A stretch of 64,000 nucleotides of DNA, from NCBI RefSeq assembly GCF_021789315.1, contig NZ_CP084561.1, positions 3,720,001 through 3,784,000 of the forward strand. The letters run 5' to 3'. The translations under genes and the position numbers were made by a program. The notes under the pieces were generated by a model, which saw nothing but the letters and a program-made list of their open reading frames with translations, ran no database searches and was not told where the DNA came from. This stretch comes from Arthrobacter sp. FW305-BF8. GTDB taxonomy: Bacteria > Actinomycetota > Actinomycetes > Actinomycetales > Micrococcaceae. Each line of letters opens with the position of its first letter. Position 1 is the first letter of the stretch. This document shows, piece by piece, positions 26,492 to 35,592 of this stretch.

Positions 26492-26866
26492 CTACCCCGC
26501 GGCGCGAGGAACCGTGCTCGCAACCCGGGCGGCGTCCTCATACCTGACCGGCGCATCCTGGCGGAAGGCAGCCGTGGCATCGGCCCACCGCACCCCTGAC
26601 GCCAGCAGCCGCACGTGCACCACCTCATCGTGGGATTCGCTGCAGGCCAGGATGTCACCGATAACCCGGTCCCCGTGAGAACTGGATTCCGGATACGGCT
26701 GGAAAATTACCCGCCACGCATCGCCGGCCTCATCCCGCAAGAGATAACCGGCGGCGGTGGTGACAGCGGAACCGTCCACCCCACGGCCGCCATAGCCTTC
26801 CACCTCGTCAGGCTGCGCGGAAAACCTGATCCCGCCTTCTTCCCTCAGGCCCTTTGTCCAACGCAT
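26492..26866 (-). CDS. Hypothetical protein
   Basis: A 124-residue soluble protein that I do not recognise (GYLLRDEAGDAWRVIFQPYPES, HGDRVIGDILACSESHDEVVHVRLL). The mixed alpha/beta composition looks like a genuine gene. ATG 26866 is chosen, with a moderate AAGG upstream; a TTG at 26872 is an alternative. It shares no obvious context with its neighbours. Confidence 0.5.
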   Translation of the reverse strand: MRWTKGLREEGGIRFSAQPDEVEGYGGRGVDGSAVTTAAGYLLRDEAGDAWRVIFQPYPESSSHGDRVIGDILACSESHDEVVHVRLLASGVRWADATAAFRQDAPVRYEDAARVASTVPRAAG

Positions 26867-26990
26867 CTGCAACCCGCCTTGAAGAACACAAGTGCTTTGG
26901 TTACATCAAAGCCCCGCGCATGCCCCGCAGGATCGCCCTGCCGCGAATATTGACGGATTATTTACGCGCCCCATGCCCGAGCCATCCCGG

Positions 26991-27326
26991 TTACTCGCCG
27001 AGCGGCCGCACCGGCCTGATCTCGATCTTTCCGAATTTCGCCATGGGGTGCTTGGATGCCACTTCGATCGCCTCGTCGAGGTCGGTGCATTTGATGATGT
27101 CGTAGCCCGCGATCCAGCCCTGCGTCTCCGCAAACGGTCCGTCCGAAACCACCACTTCTCCCCCGCGAACCGTCACAGTGGTCGCATCCTCTACAGGACG
27201 CAGCCTGTCCCCGTGCAGGGCCACACCCCGGGATTCCATCTCGGCACCCCATTCTTCAATGTTGTCCTCATCGGCCACATACTTCGGCGCTGTGGGATCA
27301 GTACAGATGAAAAGCATGTATTCCAC
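26991..27326 (-). CDS. YCII-family protein
   Basis: A 111-residue YciI-like ferredoxin-fold protein (MLFICTDPT, GDRLRPVEDATTVTVRGGEVVVSDGPFAETQGWIAGYDIIKC). This variant of YCII is often encoded with ECF sigma factors, none of which is seen here. GTG 27326 follows GAAGGAGTCATC with good spacing; ATG 27317 is an alternative. The longer frame is rejected. Confidence 0.82.
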   Translation of the reverse strand: MEYMLFICTDPTAPKYVADEDNIEEWGAEMESRGVALHGDRLRPVEDATTVTVRGGEVVVSDGPFAETQGWIAGYDIIKCTDLDEAIEVASKHPMAKFGKIEIRPVRPLGE

Positions 27327-27433
27327 GATGACTCCTTCTGGCTGGCTCCGGTCGGATACCCGCAACATACCCCATCCGGAAGTCCGACGGCGGTGCCCGC
27401 CGTCGTTTTCCACGTCCAGGAAACAGCCACCCC

Positions 27434-27547
27434 ACTGAGGAAGCGTGTGTGGCCAAGCGGCAATACGTGAGGACGCGTTGGGGAAAACTCGACGAAAGGT
27501 GAGGAAGCGTTGGCAAGAAACCGGTAACAGGTGAGGGAGCGTCGGGG
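27434..27547. repeat. 32-bp repeat array, locus D (3.5 units)
   Basis: Four successive GTGAGGA-type starts at about 27436, 27467, 27499 and 27531, the inner units exactly 32 bp apart. The conserved half is GTGAGGA(A/C)GCGT; the second half varies. It lies between the YCII promoter region and the end of the APC permease. Confidence 0.85.
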
Positions 27548-27552
27548 ACGCG

Positions 27553-27590
27553 GAAGGGCCCGGCTGCGCTCTCGCGCGGCCGGGCCCTTC
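27553..27590. terminator. Terminator hairpin of APC permease
   Basis: Perfect 12-bp stem GAAGGGCCCGGC (27553-27564) with its complement at 27579-27590 and a 14-base loop, 64 bp beyond the minus-strand permease stop. No T-run on that strand. Confidence 0.6.
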
Positions 27591-27653
27591 GCTAACTATT
27601 TCGGACTGGCACTGACTGGACTGGCACTTACTGAACTACGGAATCGGTACGCA

Positions 27654-29315
27654 TCACGCCCGGTGATTGCCGGCGTCGGACTTCTCCTGCTCGCCACCGT
27701 GGACTGCATGGTGGTGGCCGGGGTGGTGCTCCTCGTACTCGATCTCCAGCTCGTCCGCCGTGGTGAGTCCGGCGGGCAGGTCCACGGTGTGGCGGGGGCC
27801 GGTGTAGGTGTTCTTGACCCGGAGCTCCCAGGCGAGCCACAGCACCAGCAGGGTTCCGCCGACAACCAGCGGCGTGTAGTTGAAGTACTTCCACTCGAAG
27901 TCAGGGTTCCACGGAGCCCCGAGCGGGGAGGTCGGCATGAGGGCGATCACGGTGGTCAGTGCAATCTCCACGCATGCGATGGTGCCCAGCCACTTGTAGT
28001 TGCGGCCCAGATGCCAGGACCCGCGCTGGAAATCGGAACCCCTGCGGAGGCGCTGGTAGATCGGGATGGCGAAGGCCAGGTACAGGCCGACGACGCCGAT
28101 GGAGACCACCGCGTTGAAGGCCACCGGCACGGGGGCGCCGTTGATGTCCACCTCGACGAGGGCGGGCAGGGCCAGGATGATTGCCAGGCCGGCGACCAGG
28201 GCCACGCTGTACAGCGGCACGCCGCTCTTGTTCAGGCGGGTCCAGAGGCGGGCGCCGGGAACGGCGCCGTCGCGGCTGAAGGCGAACAGCATGCGGGTGG
28301 TGGAGGTCATGCAGGCCATGGCGCAGAAGCACTGCCCCACGGTGGAGATCACCAGCACGGTGCTGACCCAGGGACCGCTGAGTGCCTGGTTGAGCACGGT
28401 GACCACGCTGCCGCCGCTGGCGGTGACGGCGTCGGCGTCCTGCACGGCGAAGAGGATGCCCAGCAGCAGGATCCAGCCGCCGATCGCGGAATAGAGGATG
28501 GCCTGCCAGATGCCGTTGGCGGCGGAGTTGGAGGCGCCCTTGGTCTCTTCGGACATGTGGCAGGAGGCGTCGTAGCCGGTAACGGTGAACTGCGGCAGGA
28601 TCACAGCCAGCGGCAGCACCAGGAAGACGAACCCCATCCCGGTGGTGGCGCCGTCGAACCAGCCGGTGTTGTTGACCCGCTGGGTGAACACGTCAGCCAT
28701 GCTGGCGTGGCGTTCCGGCACGAAGATGATGATCGCGATGATGGCCACGGTGCCGATGACATGCCACCACACCGAGATGTTGTTGAAGATCGCCAGCAGG
28801 TGGCTGGAGAAGATCGAGAGCAGGGTGACCACCACCAGGACGCCGATGAAGATCAGGAACACCCGCGTCAGCGAGTACCCGTCAGCCCAAGCTGAGCTGA
28901 ACGAGGAGAGGGTGATGTCGATGAAGGTGGCGCAGCCGTAGGAGACGGCGGCGACGATGGCGAGCAGGCCCAGGAAGTCCAGCCAGCCGGTGAAGTAGCT
29001 GGAGCGGAGGCTGCCGAGCTTGGCCGCCCAGTAGTACATGCCGCCGGAGGTGGGCATCGCCGAGACGAGTTCGCCCATGCACAGGCCCACCACGAGGATG
29101 AGCGCGCACACGATTGGCCAGCCCCAGCTGATGGCGGCGGGGCCGCCGTTGTTCCAGCCGATGAAGAAGCTGATGAACGGGCCGCTGAGGATCGAGATGA
29201 CGGAGAACGAAATGGCGAAGTTGGAAAAGCCGGACCACGAGCGCTTCAGTTCGGGCTTGTAGCCCAGATTGGCGAGGAGTTCGTCGTCGGACCGTTGTGG
29301 TTTGCTGACAGACAT
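27654..29315 (-). CDS. APC-family amino-acid/GABA-type permease
   Basis: A 553-residue, 12-helix permease of the eukaryotic-like amino-acid/choline (ACT/GABA) branch of APC transporters: FAISFSVISILSG in helix 1, MPTSGGMYYWAAKL, and TGYDASCHMSEETKGAS, all hallmarks of that branch. The C-terminal tail is acidic and then His-rich (EEHHPGHHHAVHGG), unlike most relatives, and may bind metal. Likely substrates are GABA, polyamines or related amines. It lies 52 bp after the SDR gene and may be co-transcribed with it. Start ATG, moderate AAGGA Shine-Dalgarno. Confidence 0.85.
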   Translation of the reverse strand: MSVSKPQRSDDELLANLGYKPELKRSWSGFSNFAISFSVISILSGPFISFFIGWNNGGPAAISWGWPIVCALILVVGLCMGELVSAMPTSGGMYYWAAKLGSLRSSYFTGWLDFLGLLAIVAAVSYGCATFIDITLSSFSSAWADGYSLTRVFLIFIGVLVVVTLLSIFSSHLLAIFNNISVWWHVIGTVAIIAIIIFVPERHASMADVFTQRVNNTGWFDGATTGMGFVFLVLPLAVILPQFTVTGYDASCHMSEETKGASNSAANGIWQAILYSAIGGWILLLGILFAVQDADAVTASGGSVVTVLNQALSGPWVSTVLVISTVGQCFCAMACMTSTTRMLFAFSRDGAVPGARLWTRLNKSGVPLYSVALVAGLAIILALPALVEVDINGAPVPVAFNAVVSIGVVGLYLAFAIPIYQRLRRGSDFQRGSWHLGRNYKWLGTIACVEIALTTVIALMPTSPLGAPWNPDFEWKYFNYTPLVVGGTLLVLWLAWELRVKNTYTGPRHTVDLPAGLTTADELEIEYEEHHPGHHHAVHGGEQEKSDAGNHRA

Positions 29316-29367
29316 GGCAGTAAGTCCTTGGGTCTTGAGCCGGTGGTGGGGACGGGAGGGGTGGCGT

Positions 29368-30135
29368 CTACATTGACGTCAGTCCGCCGTCGATGGGAAG
29401 GAGCTGCCCGGTGATGTACCGGGCCCAGTCCGACGCGAGGAACACAACGGAGGGCGCGATGTCCTCCGCTGTCCCCTGGCGCCCCAGTGGCACTTGCGTT
29501 CCGACGAGATGGTCGAGCTCCTCGGTGCCCAGGTGGCCGAGAACGGGGTCGTTGAAGCCTGTTTCAATCCATCCCGGGCAGACGCCGTTGACGCGGATTC
29601 CGTGCTTGGCGTACTCGACGGCGAGCTGCCGGGTGAGGTTCACCAGTGCACCCTTGGAGGCGTTGTAGGCAACGAGGTCGGGCTCGCCGATCAGGCCGGA
29701 GACGGACGCCGTGATGATGATCGCGCCTGCTTTCTGCTTGATCATCTGCGGGAGTACGGCGCGCACCGTGAGGAACGTGCCGCGCACATTGACCGTGAAG
29801 GTCTTGTCCCACTCGTCAAGGGTCTGGGTCAGGGCGGTTCCGGCCATGAGCACACCGGCGTTGGCGTGAACAACGTCCAGCCGGCCGTGCGTGCGGACAA
29901 TGTCATCGACGACGGCGGCCATCGCCTTTTCGTCGGTGACGTCGGCAACCGCTGCAACACCCTTGTTGCCTGCGTCTTTGATGAGCTGCTCGGTCTCGGC
30001 GGCGCGTGCGAAGTCGACGTCGGAGGCCACCACCAGGGCGCCGGCCTCGGCCAGCGCCAGGGCGCTGGCACGGCCGATTCCGTGGCCGGCTCCGGTCACC
30101 AGGGCCACTTGGCCGTTGAGGGTCAGGGCGTTCAT
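29368..30135 (-). CDS. Short-chain dehydrogenase/reductase
   Basis: A classical SDR of 255 residues: cofactor motif TGAGHGIG, Asp after beta-2 (ASDVD, suggesting NAD preference), NAG (HANAGVL), catalytic Ser in ITASVSG, and Y-x-x-x-K in YNASKGA. The C-terminal region ends DGGLTSM as usual. The alcohol or keto substrate is unknown. It is probably in one transcript with the APC permease and divergent from the ABC amino-acid transporter. Start ATG after GGAGG. Confidence 0.9.
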   Translation of the reverse strand: MNALTLNGQVALVTGAGHGIGRASALALAEAGALVVASDVDFARAAETEQLIKDAGNKGVAAVADVTDEKAMAAVVDDIVRTHGRLDVVHANAGVLMAGTALTQTLDEWDKTFTVNVRGTFLTVRAVLPQMIKQKAGAIIITASVSGLIGEPDLVAYNASKGALVNLTRQLAVEYAKHGIRVNGVCPGWIETGFNDPVLGHLGTEELDHLVGTQVPLGRQGTAEDIAPSVVFLASDWARYITGQLLPIDGGLTSM

Positions 30136-30497
30136 TTTGTACTACCTCCGTGGGAGTTCTGCGTGGGGGGGAATGCGTCGGCGTGATGCTGGTCACGCCC
30201 CGCGGTTGCCTCTACTGTAAGGTGGACCACGTCGCTGAGCAATAGATTTTAGTTTTAAAGGTTTAAGCTCCCTAGGCTCAGCGACTTCGCGTGGCGGAGC
30301 ATAAAACATATATCTCTAAAGTATTGCTCTAATACTCGTTTGTGTGATCTACTTCATGCATCTCGAGCGCGGCGTGGCTGAAGAAGTCAGGCCGAAGGTT
30401 CCGCTCTGAGGCGAAGACCAGACCGCCCTGCAGAGCACGGCACCCGCAACCGACCCACCCCAGGGACAAGGAAGTCCCGCTATCCAAAGGAAATGAA
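30136..30497. promoter_or_regulatory. Divergent promoter region with inverted repeats
   Basis: About 360 bp between the SDR and ABC transporter genes. It holds GTCGCTGAGC (30231-30240) and its perfect complement (30276-30285), with flanking CCACG/CGTGG extending the symmetry around a T-rich loop, and a tighter AGTATT-N5-AATACT palindrome (30320-30336) in an AT-rich patch. The latter is a candidate operator for the ABC operon. Confidence 0.5.
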
Positions 30498-31289
30498 ATG
30501 AGCTTCAGTTTTGGCACTAAGGCTCCCCAGATCGCGCTTTCGGGGGAGGTGGTGGTTTCCGGGCTCGGCAAGAGTTATGGAGCAGCCCGTGTGTTGTCGG
30601 ATGTGAATCTGGCGATGAACGAGGGTGAGGTGGTCTCGATTATCGGGCCGTCCGGGGCAGGCAAGAGCACGTTCCTGCGGTGCCTGAACTACCTGGAAAC
30701 ACCGACCGAGGGCACGATCGCGATCGGTGGTGCCCGCGTCGTGGCCGGCGGGAAACTGCCGGACAAGCCAAGCCTGGACCACCTCCGGCGCGTGACCGGA
30801 ATGGTCTTCCAAAGCTTCAACCTGTTCCCGCACCTGACCGTGATGGAGAACATCACCCTTCCCCAGCGAAAAGTCCTGGGCGTGAACAGGGAGCAGGCGC
30901 AGGACACCGCGGAAAAGCTGCTCCAGCGCGTTGGCCTGCCGGACAAAGCCAAGGCGTACCCGGCCAGGCTGTCGGGCGGGCAGCAGCAGCGCATCGCCAT
31001 CGCCCGGGCCCTGGCCCTCTCCCCGAAGGTCATGCTCTTCGACGAACCGACCTCGGCCCTGGACCCGGAGATCGGCCTCGAGGTTCTCGCCGTCATGCGC
31101 GACCTCGCCGACGAGGGCATGACCATGCTCGTGGTCACGCACGAGATGCACTTCGCCCGTGACGTCTCGGACCGGATCATGGTGATGGGCAACGGCGGCG
31201 TGCTGGAGATCGGCCCGAGCGAGCAGGTCATGTCGGACCCCGAGAACGAACGCACCCGGCAGTTCCTCAAAGCCGTCCTGGACCGGTGA
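30498..31289 (+). CDS. Polar amino-acid ABC transporter ATPase
   Basis: The ATPase subunit (263 residues) of a PAAT-type importer. Walker A GPSGAGKST, Q-loop MVFQSFNLFPHLT, signature LSGGQQQRIAIARAL, Walker B VMLFDEPTSALDPE and H-loop VVTHEMHFA are complete, and the QSFNLFPHLT form is diagnostic for amino-acid importers (GlnQ/HisP type). First gene of the operon ATPase-permease-permease-binding protein. Confidence 0.92.
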   Translation: MSFSFGTKAPQIALSGEVVVSGLGKSYGAARVLSDVNLAMNEGEVVSIIGPSGAGKSTFLRCLNYLETPTEGTIAIGGARVVAGGKLPDKPSLDHLRRVTGMVFQSFNLFPHLTVMENITLPQRKVLGVNREQAQDTAEKLLQRVGLPDKAKAYPARLSGGQQQRIAIARALALSPKVMLFDEPTSALDPEIGLEVLAVMRDLADEGMTMLVVTHEMHFARDVSDRIMVMGNGGVLEIGPSEQVMSDPENERTRQFLKAVLDR

Positions 31290-31942
31290 CGGCCATGATT
31301 GCAGAACTCCTGCCCGCGATCGCCCGCGGCGTCGGACTCACCCTGTACGTCACCGGCGCCTCGCTCCTGATCGGCGGGCTCATCGGCCTGGTCCTCGTCG
31401 GCGCCGCCCGCTCCCCGTTCGGACTGGTCCGGGCCGCGGCGACCCTGTACATCAACGTGGTCCGGGTCATCCCGCCGATCACCTGGCTGTTCCTGATCTA
31501 CTTCGGCCTGCCCCAGTACTCGCTGCGCCTGACCACCATCCAGGCCGCGATCATCGGCTTCTCCATCATCGCCTCAGCGTTCATGGCCGAAATCTACCGC
31601 TCCGGGCTGCTGAGCATCCCGGACGGCCAACGCGAAGCCGCCCACGCCCTGGGCCTGTCCACCATCACCACGGTCGGGCACATCATCACCCCGCAGGCAT
31701 TCCGGGTCGCGCTGCCCGCGATCGCCACCTACGGCATCGGGCTCCTGAAAGACTCCGCCCTGGCCTCCACCATCGGCGTCCGCGAAATCACCTACTACGC
31801 CCAGCAGGCCGCCAAACAAACCCACGAGGGCCTCCTCTCGTTCGTCGTCGCCGGAGCGCTCTACATCGTGATCAGCCTCGTCGTCGCCCTCATCTCACGC
31901 CGGGTCGACCTCACCCTGCGCCGGAAGATCGGAGTCGCGTGA
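31286..31942 (+). CDS. Amino-acid ABC transporter permease 1
   Basis: A 218-residue permease of the HisMQ/GlnP type with about five helices and the EAA loop (RSGLLSIPDGQREAAHALGLS). It overlaps the ATPase gene by 4 bp and the next permease by 4 bp. It should form a heterodimer with that second permease. Confidence 0.9.
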   Translation: MTAMIAELLPAIARGVGLTLYVTGASLLIGGLIGLVLVGAARSPFGLVRAAATLYINVVRVIPPITWLFLIYFGLPQYSLRLTTIQAAIIGFSIIASAFMAEIYRSGLLSIPDGQREAAHALGLSTITTVGHIITPQAFRVALPAIATYGIGLLKDSALASTIGVREITYYAQQAAKQTHEGLLSFVVAGALYIVISLVVALISRRVDLTLRRKIGVA

Positions 31943-32604
31943 TGGACATGCTCACCCAATGGCTGAACTGGCTGCCCAACCTCACCCCCGGACTCATTGT
32001 CAGCCTCCAGCTGACCGGACTCTCCCTGCTCTTCGGATTCCCGCTCGGGCTGCTGTTCGCCGTGATGGCAGCCTCCAAACTCGCACCCCTGCAGTGGATC
32101 TCATTCCTGTTCGTGGAGATCGGCCGCGGCCTGCCGGCCCTGGTGCTGCTCTACCTGCTCTACTTCAGCCTCCCCGACGCCGGCATCACCCTGACCTCCC
32201 TCACCACAGCGGTCATCGCGCTGACCTGGAACACCGGCGCCTACGCCTCCGAATACTTCCGCGCCGGGATCGCCTCCGTACCACTGGGGCAGAAAGAAGC
32301 AGCACTCACCTCAGGGCTGCGCGGCTGGACCGGGTTCCGGCTCATCATCCTGCCCCAGGCACTAAGGATCTCCACCCCGCCCCTGGCCGGACTCGCCGTC
32401 CTCGTCTTCCAAGGCAGCGCACTCGCGTTCGTGATCGCCGTGCCCGAACTGATGTCCAAAGCCTTCGAAATCGGATCCATCACCTTCGAATACCTCAGCG
32501 TCTACCTCCTCACCGCAGTCATCTACGGCTCCCTGACCCTCGTCTTCCTCGGCCTCGTCCGGATCCTCGAACAGCGCCTCGGCCGCCACCTGCAACGCAA
32601 CTAA
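31939..32604 (+). CDS. Amino-acid ABC transporter permease 2
   Basis: A 221-residue second permease with the EAA loop RAGIASVPLGQKEAALTSGLRGW. GTG 31939 overlaps the previous stop (GTGA); ATG 31942 is equally possible. It completes the membrane part of the importer. Confidence 0.9.
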   Translation: MMDMLTQWLNWLPNLTPGLIVSLQLTGLSLLFGFPLGLLFAVMAASKLAPLQWISFLFVEIGRGLPALVLLYLLYFSLPDAGITLTSLTTAVIALTWNTGAYASEYFRAGIASVPLGQKEAALTSGLRGWTGFRLIILPQALRISTPPLAGLAVLVFQGSALAFVIAVPELMSKAFEIGSITFEYLSVYLLTAVIYGSLTLVFLGLVRILEQRLGRHLQRN

Positions 32605-32660
32605 AACCCGCTCCGCTTATCCAGGGCATCCGCCCACACATCAACAAAGAAAGAATGACC

Positions 32661-33527
32661 ATGTCACGAACTCCCCGTACCCTCGTGCGCGCACTTTCCG
32701 CCGGCAGCGCCGCCGGCCTGCTCGCCATCTCCCTCAGCGCCTGCGGCGGCAGCGAGACCAGCAGCGTCGCGTCCGACTGCAAGCCGGCACACAGTGACCT
32801 CAAAACCATCACGCAAGGCGAGCTCACCGTCGCCAGCTACGACTACGCACCCGCCACGATCCTTAACGGCGACGGCGTTACCGGCATGGAGGGCGACCTC
32901 ATCGGCGAGATCGCCAAACTCGAGTGCCTCAAGGTCACCGTCAGCACCTCAGGCGGCGCGGGAGCCGTCATCCCCTCCGTGCAGTCCAAGCGCGTCGACA
33001 TCGGTTCGGGCAACTGGCTGCGCACCAAGGAACGCTTGAAGATTGTCCACCTCAGCACGCCGCTGTGGAACGATCCCCAGGCGATTGTCTCCACCAAGGG
33101 CCTCACCAGCGACGACCTTGAGGGCAAAAAGGTCGGCTCCGTCGCCGGCAACCTTTGGAACGACAGCATGCAGAAGTGGCTTGGCGACAACTTCAAGATC
33201 TACCAGGACGACGAGTCCGTCTACGCAGACCTCAAAGCCGGCCGCATCGATGCCCTCGTGGCATCCGCCGCGTCCGCCAACTACCGGTTCAAGGACGCCC
33301 CCATCGAGGGCGCCAAGGTGATCGACGTCAAGCCCAACCCGAAGGTCCCCCAGTTCGCCGGGGTAGGCCAGGTCATGCTGCCGTCGAGCCTGGACAACGA
33401 AGCGCTCGGCAAGGCACTCGACGAGGACATCAAAACGCTCCGCGACAACGGCACCATCAAAAAGATCCTCGAGAAGTACGGAGTCGATCCCGTCGTCGGC
33501 GAGCCCGGCGCTCCCACCGAGCTCTGA
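32661..33527 (+). CDS. Amino-acid ABC transporter substrate-binding lipoprotein
   Basis: A 288-residue SBP_bac_3 periplasm-type binding protein anchored as a lipoprotein (lipobox LSAC at about residues 24-27). The two-lobed fold is suggested by GDLIGEIAKLECLKVTV, DIGSGNWLRTKERL and GKKVGSVAGNLWNDSMQKWLGD. ATG 32661 is better spaced from AAGAAAGA than ATG 32655. Context with an SDR, APC permease and amine oxidase suggests a basic amino acid, amine or opine-like ligand. Confidence 0.9.
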   Translation: MSRTPRTLVRALSAGSAAGLLAISLSACGGSETSSVASDCKPAHSDLKTITQGELTVASYDYAPATILNGDGVTGMEGDLIGEIAKLECLKVTVSTSGGAGAVIPSVQSKRVDIGSGNWLRTKERLKIVHLSTPLWNDPQAIVSTKGLTSDDLEGKKVGSVAGNLWNDSMQKWLGDNFKIYQDDESVYADLKAGRIDALVASAASANYRFKDAPIEGAKVIDVKPNPKVPQFAGVGQVMLPSSLDNEALGKALDEDIKTLRDNGTIKKILEKYGVDPVVGEPGAPTEL

Positions 33528-33549
33528 CCGCGGCGTTGTCTGGACCAGT

Positions 33550-33578
33550 GAGGCGTCGGATTTGTTGTCCGGCGCCTC
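33550..33578 (+). terminator. Terminator of the ABC operon
   Basis: An 11-bp stem (33550-33560 with 33568-33578; one G-U pair) with a TTTGTTG loop, 22 bp after the binding-protein stop. Confidence 0.65.
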
Positions 33579-33647
33579 CTGGTGCTTCACAGGCGTCGAA
33601 GGGGCGTCAAAATTTTCGGGATGCAAAGCACGCAAGGGAGCATGCAC

Positions 33648-34073
33648 ATGAGCGGAATAGTAGTTGTAGGGGTCGATGGCAGTGACACGGCCAGAAAGGC
33701 TGCGGAGGCCGCAAGAGACCTGGCCACAGCGCTTGGCGCGACCCTCCACGTGGTCTCAGCCTTTGACAGCGACCGATCTGACGTCTTCGGCACGGGCAGC
33801 AGCAAGTGGCTCGTGTCTGACGCCGACAAGGCCGAACACGTAGCCAGGGCCGTAGCTGACACCCTGGGCGGGGACATCAAGATCACCTACGCTGCGGCCT
33901 CCGGCCGGCCGGCGGATGCCCTTATCAGGGAAGCGCTCAGCAAAGAGGCGCGTCTTATTGTGGTGGGCAACCGCAGGATGCGGGGCATTGGACGCGTTCT
34001 GGGCAGCGTCGCCAACAGCGTGGCTCACAGCGCGCCCTGCGACGTCTACATCGCCAACACCTACGACGACTAA
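33648..34073 (+). CDS. Universal stress protein (UspA family)
   Basis: A single-domain Usp of 141 residues: VVVGVDGSDTARKA at the start and the ATP-binding motif GNRRMRGIGRVLGSVANSVAH (G-x2-G-x9-G-S). ATP-binding Usps respond to starvation and oxidative stress. ATG 33648 has AAGGGAG at ideal spacing; ATG 33642 is too close. It lies 44 bp before the amine oxidase gene and is probably co-transcribed. Confidence 0.9.
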   Translation: MSGIVVVGVDGSDTARKAAEAARDLATALGATLHVVSAFDSDRSDVFGTGSSKWLVSDADKAEHVARAVADTLGGDIKITYAAASGRPADALIREALSKEARLIVVGNRRMRGIGRVLGSVANSVAHSAPCDVYIANTYDD

Positions 34074-34117
34074 ACGCCGTCCACGTAACGACAATCATTT
34101 TTCACTAGGAGCCCATA

Positions 34118-35446
34118 TTGCATGACGTAGTAATTGTTGGTGGCGGTGCGGCGGGACTCGGCACTGCGTACTACCTCAGGGACTCAGGGCTGGATGTCCT
34201 GATTTTGGAGTCCGGCCATGACATAGGCGGCCGGTCGCACACGGTGCAGCTTGCGGGAACGTCGGCCAACTCCGGCGCGATGTTCGTTTACAAGGGAACA
34301 AAGTCGGAGGAGCTCGTCAACGAGCTGGGCATCCGGACCGTCCCTTTCCTCCCGGAGACGTACGGCATCCATGTCAACGGCAAGACCGTGGTGGCCGAAG
34401 CCAACGAGGACGTTGTGGCCGGCCTCAATCTTACGGAGTCGGAGAAAACGGAGCTCATCAAGTTCATTGACACCTCCCTCACGGAGTACCGGGACTACGT
34501 CAATGACAGGACCACAGCCGGCGAACTCAGCAAGCTTTCGGGTGAGACTGTGGCCGACCGGATCGCTGACCTGCAGCCGGCGGTCCGGGACATCATTGCC
34601 ACCGCCATCCGCGGCGGTGCCGTAGGCGACCCGGCCAATCTCTCAGCGAAGTACGCGCTCCGCTATTTCGCCAGCTACCTCGCACGCGAAAAGAACAACC
34701 GCCTGTTCGCGCTTGAGGGGATGCAGGCCATCCCGCGGGCCATCCTGAAGCGCCTGCCTGAGCACACCGTCCGCTACAACACCCGGGTAACCGACGTGGC
34801 CCTGCTCAAAGAGGAAGGCGTCTACGAGGTGGCGGTGGCGGGCGAGGCCGGCGAAGAGAAGCTGACGGCCAGGCACGTAGTGCTAGCCGTTCCCGCCCCG
34901 GTGGTTCCCGACGTCGTCAAGGACCTGCCCGGCTGGAAGATGACGGCGCTCAACAGGGTCGCCTCCCCCGGCAGCACCACGCTGAACATCGTCGCGGACA
35001 TCGAAGGGCTCCCGGAGTTCAAGGACTGGGCGTTCATCGTGACCGTCGGCATGCCCTTCGATGCCATCATCAACCCTGTCCCCGGCGGAACCGAGGACAC
35101 GTCCCGGGCGAGCATCCTCCAGCTCACCTGCTACGGGAACTCCTCGGGCTACCTTCCGGGATTTGCCGACGACGAGCAAAGGGTCGCGCAGTGGATGGAG
35201 GACGTGTACACGGTGGCACCCCAGCTTCGGGGCCGGGTCCTCGGCGTGCATGCCCAGACCTGGCAGCACTGCTTCGCGCTGCTCAGCCCGGAACGGGCAG
35301 AGGCCCTTCCTGAGCTTCAGCGTTCGGTCGGGTCGCTGCACTTCGCCGGGGACTACACCTCGGAGACCGCCGGTACCCACGGCGCGTACACCGAAGCCGA
35401 ACGCGTTGCGTCCCTGATTCGGGCTTCCCTGCAGCCCTCAAGTTAG
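34118..35446 (+). CDS. Flavin-containing amine oxidase
   Basis: An FAD-dependent amine oxidase of 442 residues. The dinucleotide motif VVIVGGGAAGLGTAYYL, ILESGHDIGGRSHT (second FAD motif, GGR) and the C-terminal FAGDYTSETAGTHGAYTEAERVA FAD loop are complete. The family oxidises primary amines, polyamines or L-amino acids to aldehydes or imines with H2O2. No signal peptide. Start is TTG with AGGAG seven bases upstream; the nearby ATG is out of frame. It suits the amine uptake genes upstream. Confidence 0.88.
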   Translation: MHDVVIVGGGAAGLGTAYYLRDSGLDVLILESGHDIGGRSHTVQLAGTSANSGAMFVYKGTKSEELVNELGIRTVPFLPETYGIHVNGKTVVAEANEDVVAGLNLTESEKTELIKFIDTSLTEYRDYVNDRTTAGELSKLSGETVADRIADLQPAVRDIIATAIRGGAVGDPANLSAKYALRYFASYLAREKNNRLFALEGMQAIPRAILKRLPEHTVRYNTRVTDVALLKEEGVYEVAVAGEAGEEKLTARHVVLAVPAPVVPDVVKDLPGWKMTALNRVASPGSTTLNIVADIEGLPEFKDWAFIVTVGMPFDAIINPVPGGTEDTSRASILQLTCYGNSSGYLPGFADDEQRVAQWMEDVYTVAPQLRGRVLGVHAQTWQHCFALLSPERAEALPELQRSVGSLHFAGDYTSETAGTHGAYTEAERVASLIRASLQPSS

Positions 35447-35459
35447 CGGCGGCACAGCG

Positions 35460-35487
35460 GCATGGGCCCTCACCAGGGGGCCCATGC
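35460..35487 (+). terminator. Terminator of amine oxidase
   Basis: Perfect 10-bp stem GCATGGGCCC (35460-35469) with GGGCCCATGC (35478-35487), 14 bp after the stop. Confidence 0.7.
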
Positions 35488-35509
35488 CCGGCCGGGTTCC
35501 ATGGAAAAC

Positions 35510-35528
35510 TTCGAAACGATCGTTCGAA
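35510..35528. promoter_or_regulatory. TTCGAA-flanked palindrome
   Basis: TTCGAAACGATCGTTCGAA is symmetric except for one inserted A. It resembles actinobacterial LexA boxes (TCGAAC-N4-GTTCGA) but is one base too long. It precedes the lipoprotein gene at 35593. Confidence 0.35.
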
Positions 35529-35592
35529 AAGTTCTCTTGATCAGAACCGCCGTGTAGCGTCAAGGCAACACCAAGCCTGAGGGGGCAGCGCT

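Noticed and set aside
27531..28895. 454-codon plus-strand frame opposite the amino-acid permease
   Set aside because: Antisense shadow with no domain pattern and a start inside repeat locus D.
31959..32654. Upstream extension of the binding-protein frame
   Set aside because: It overlaps the second permease out of frame and lacks coding character; the lipoprotein signal begins at 32661.
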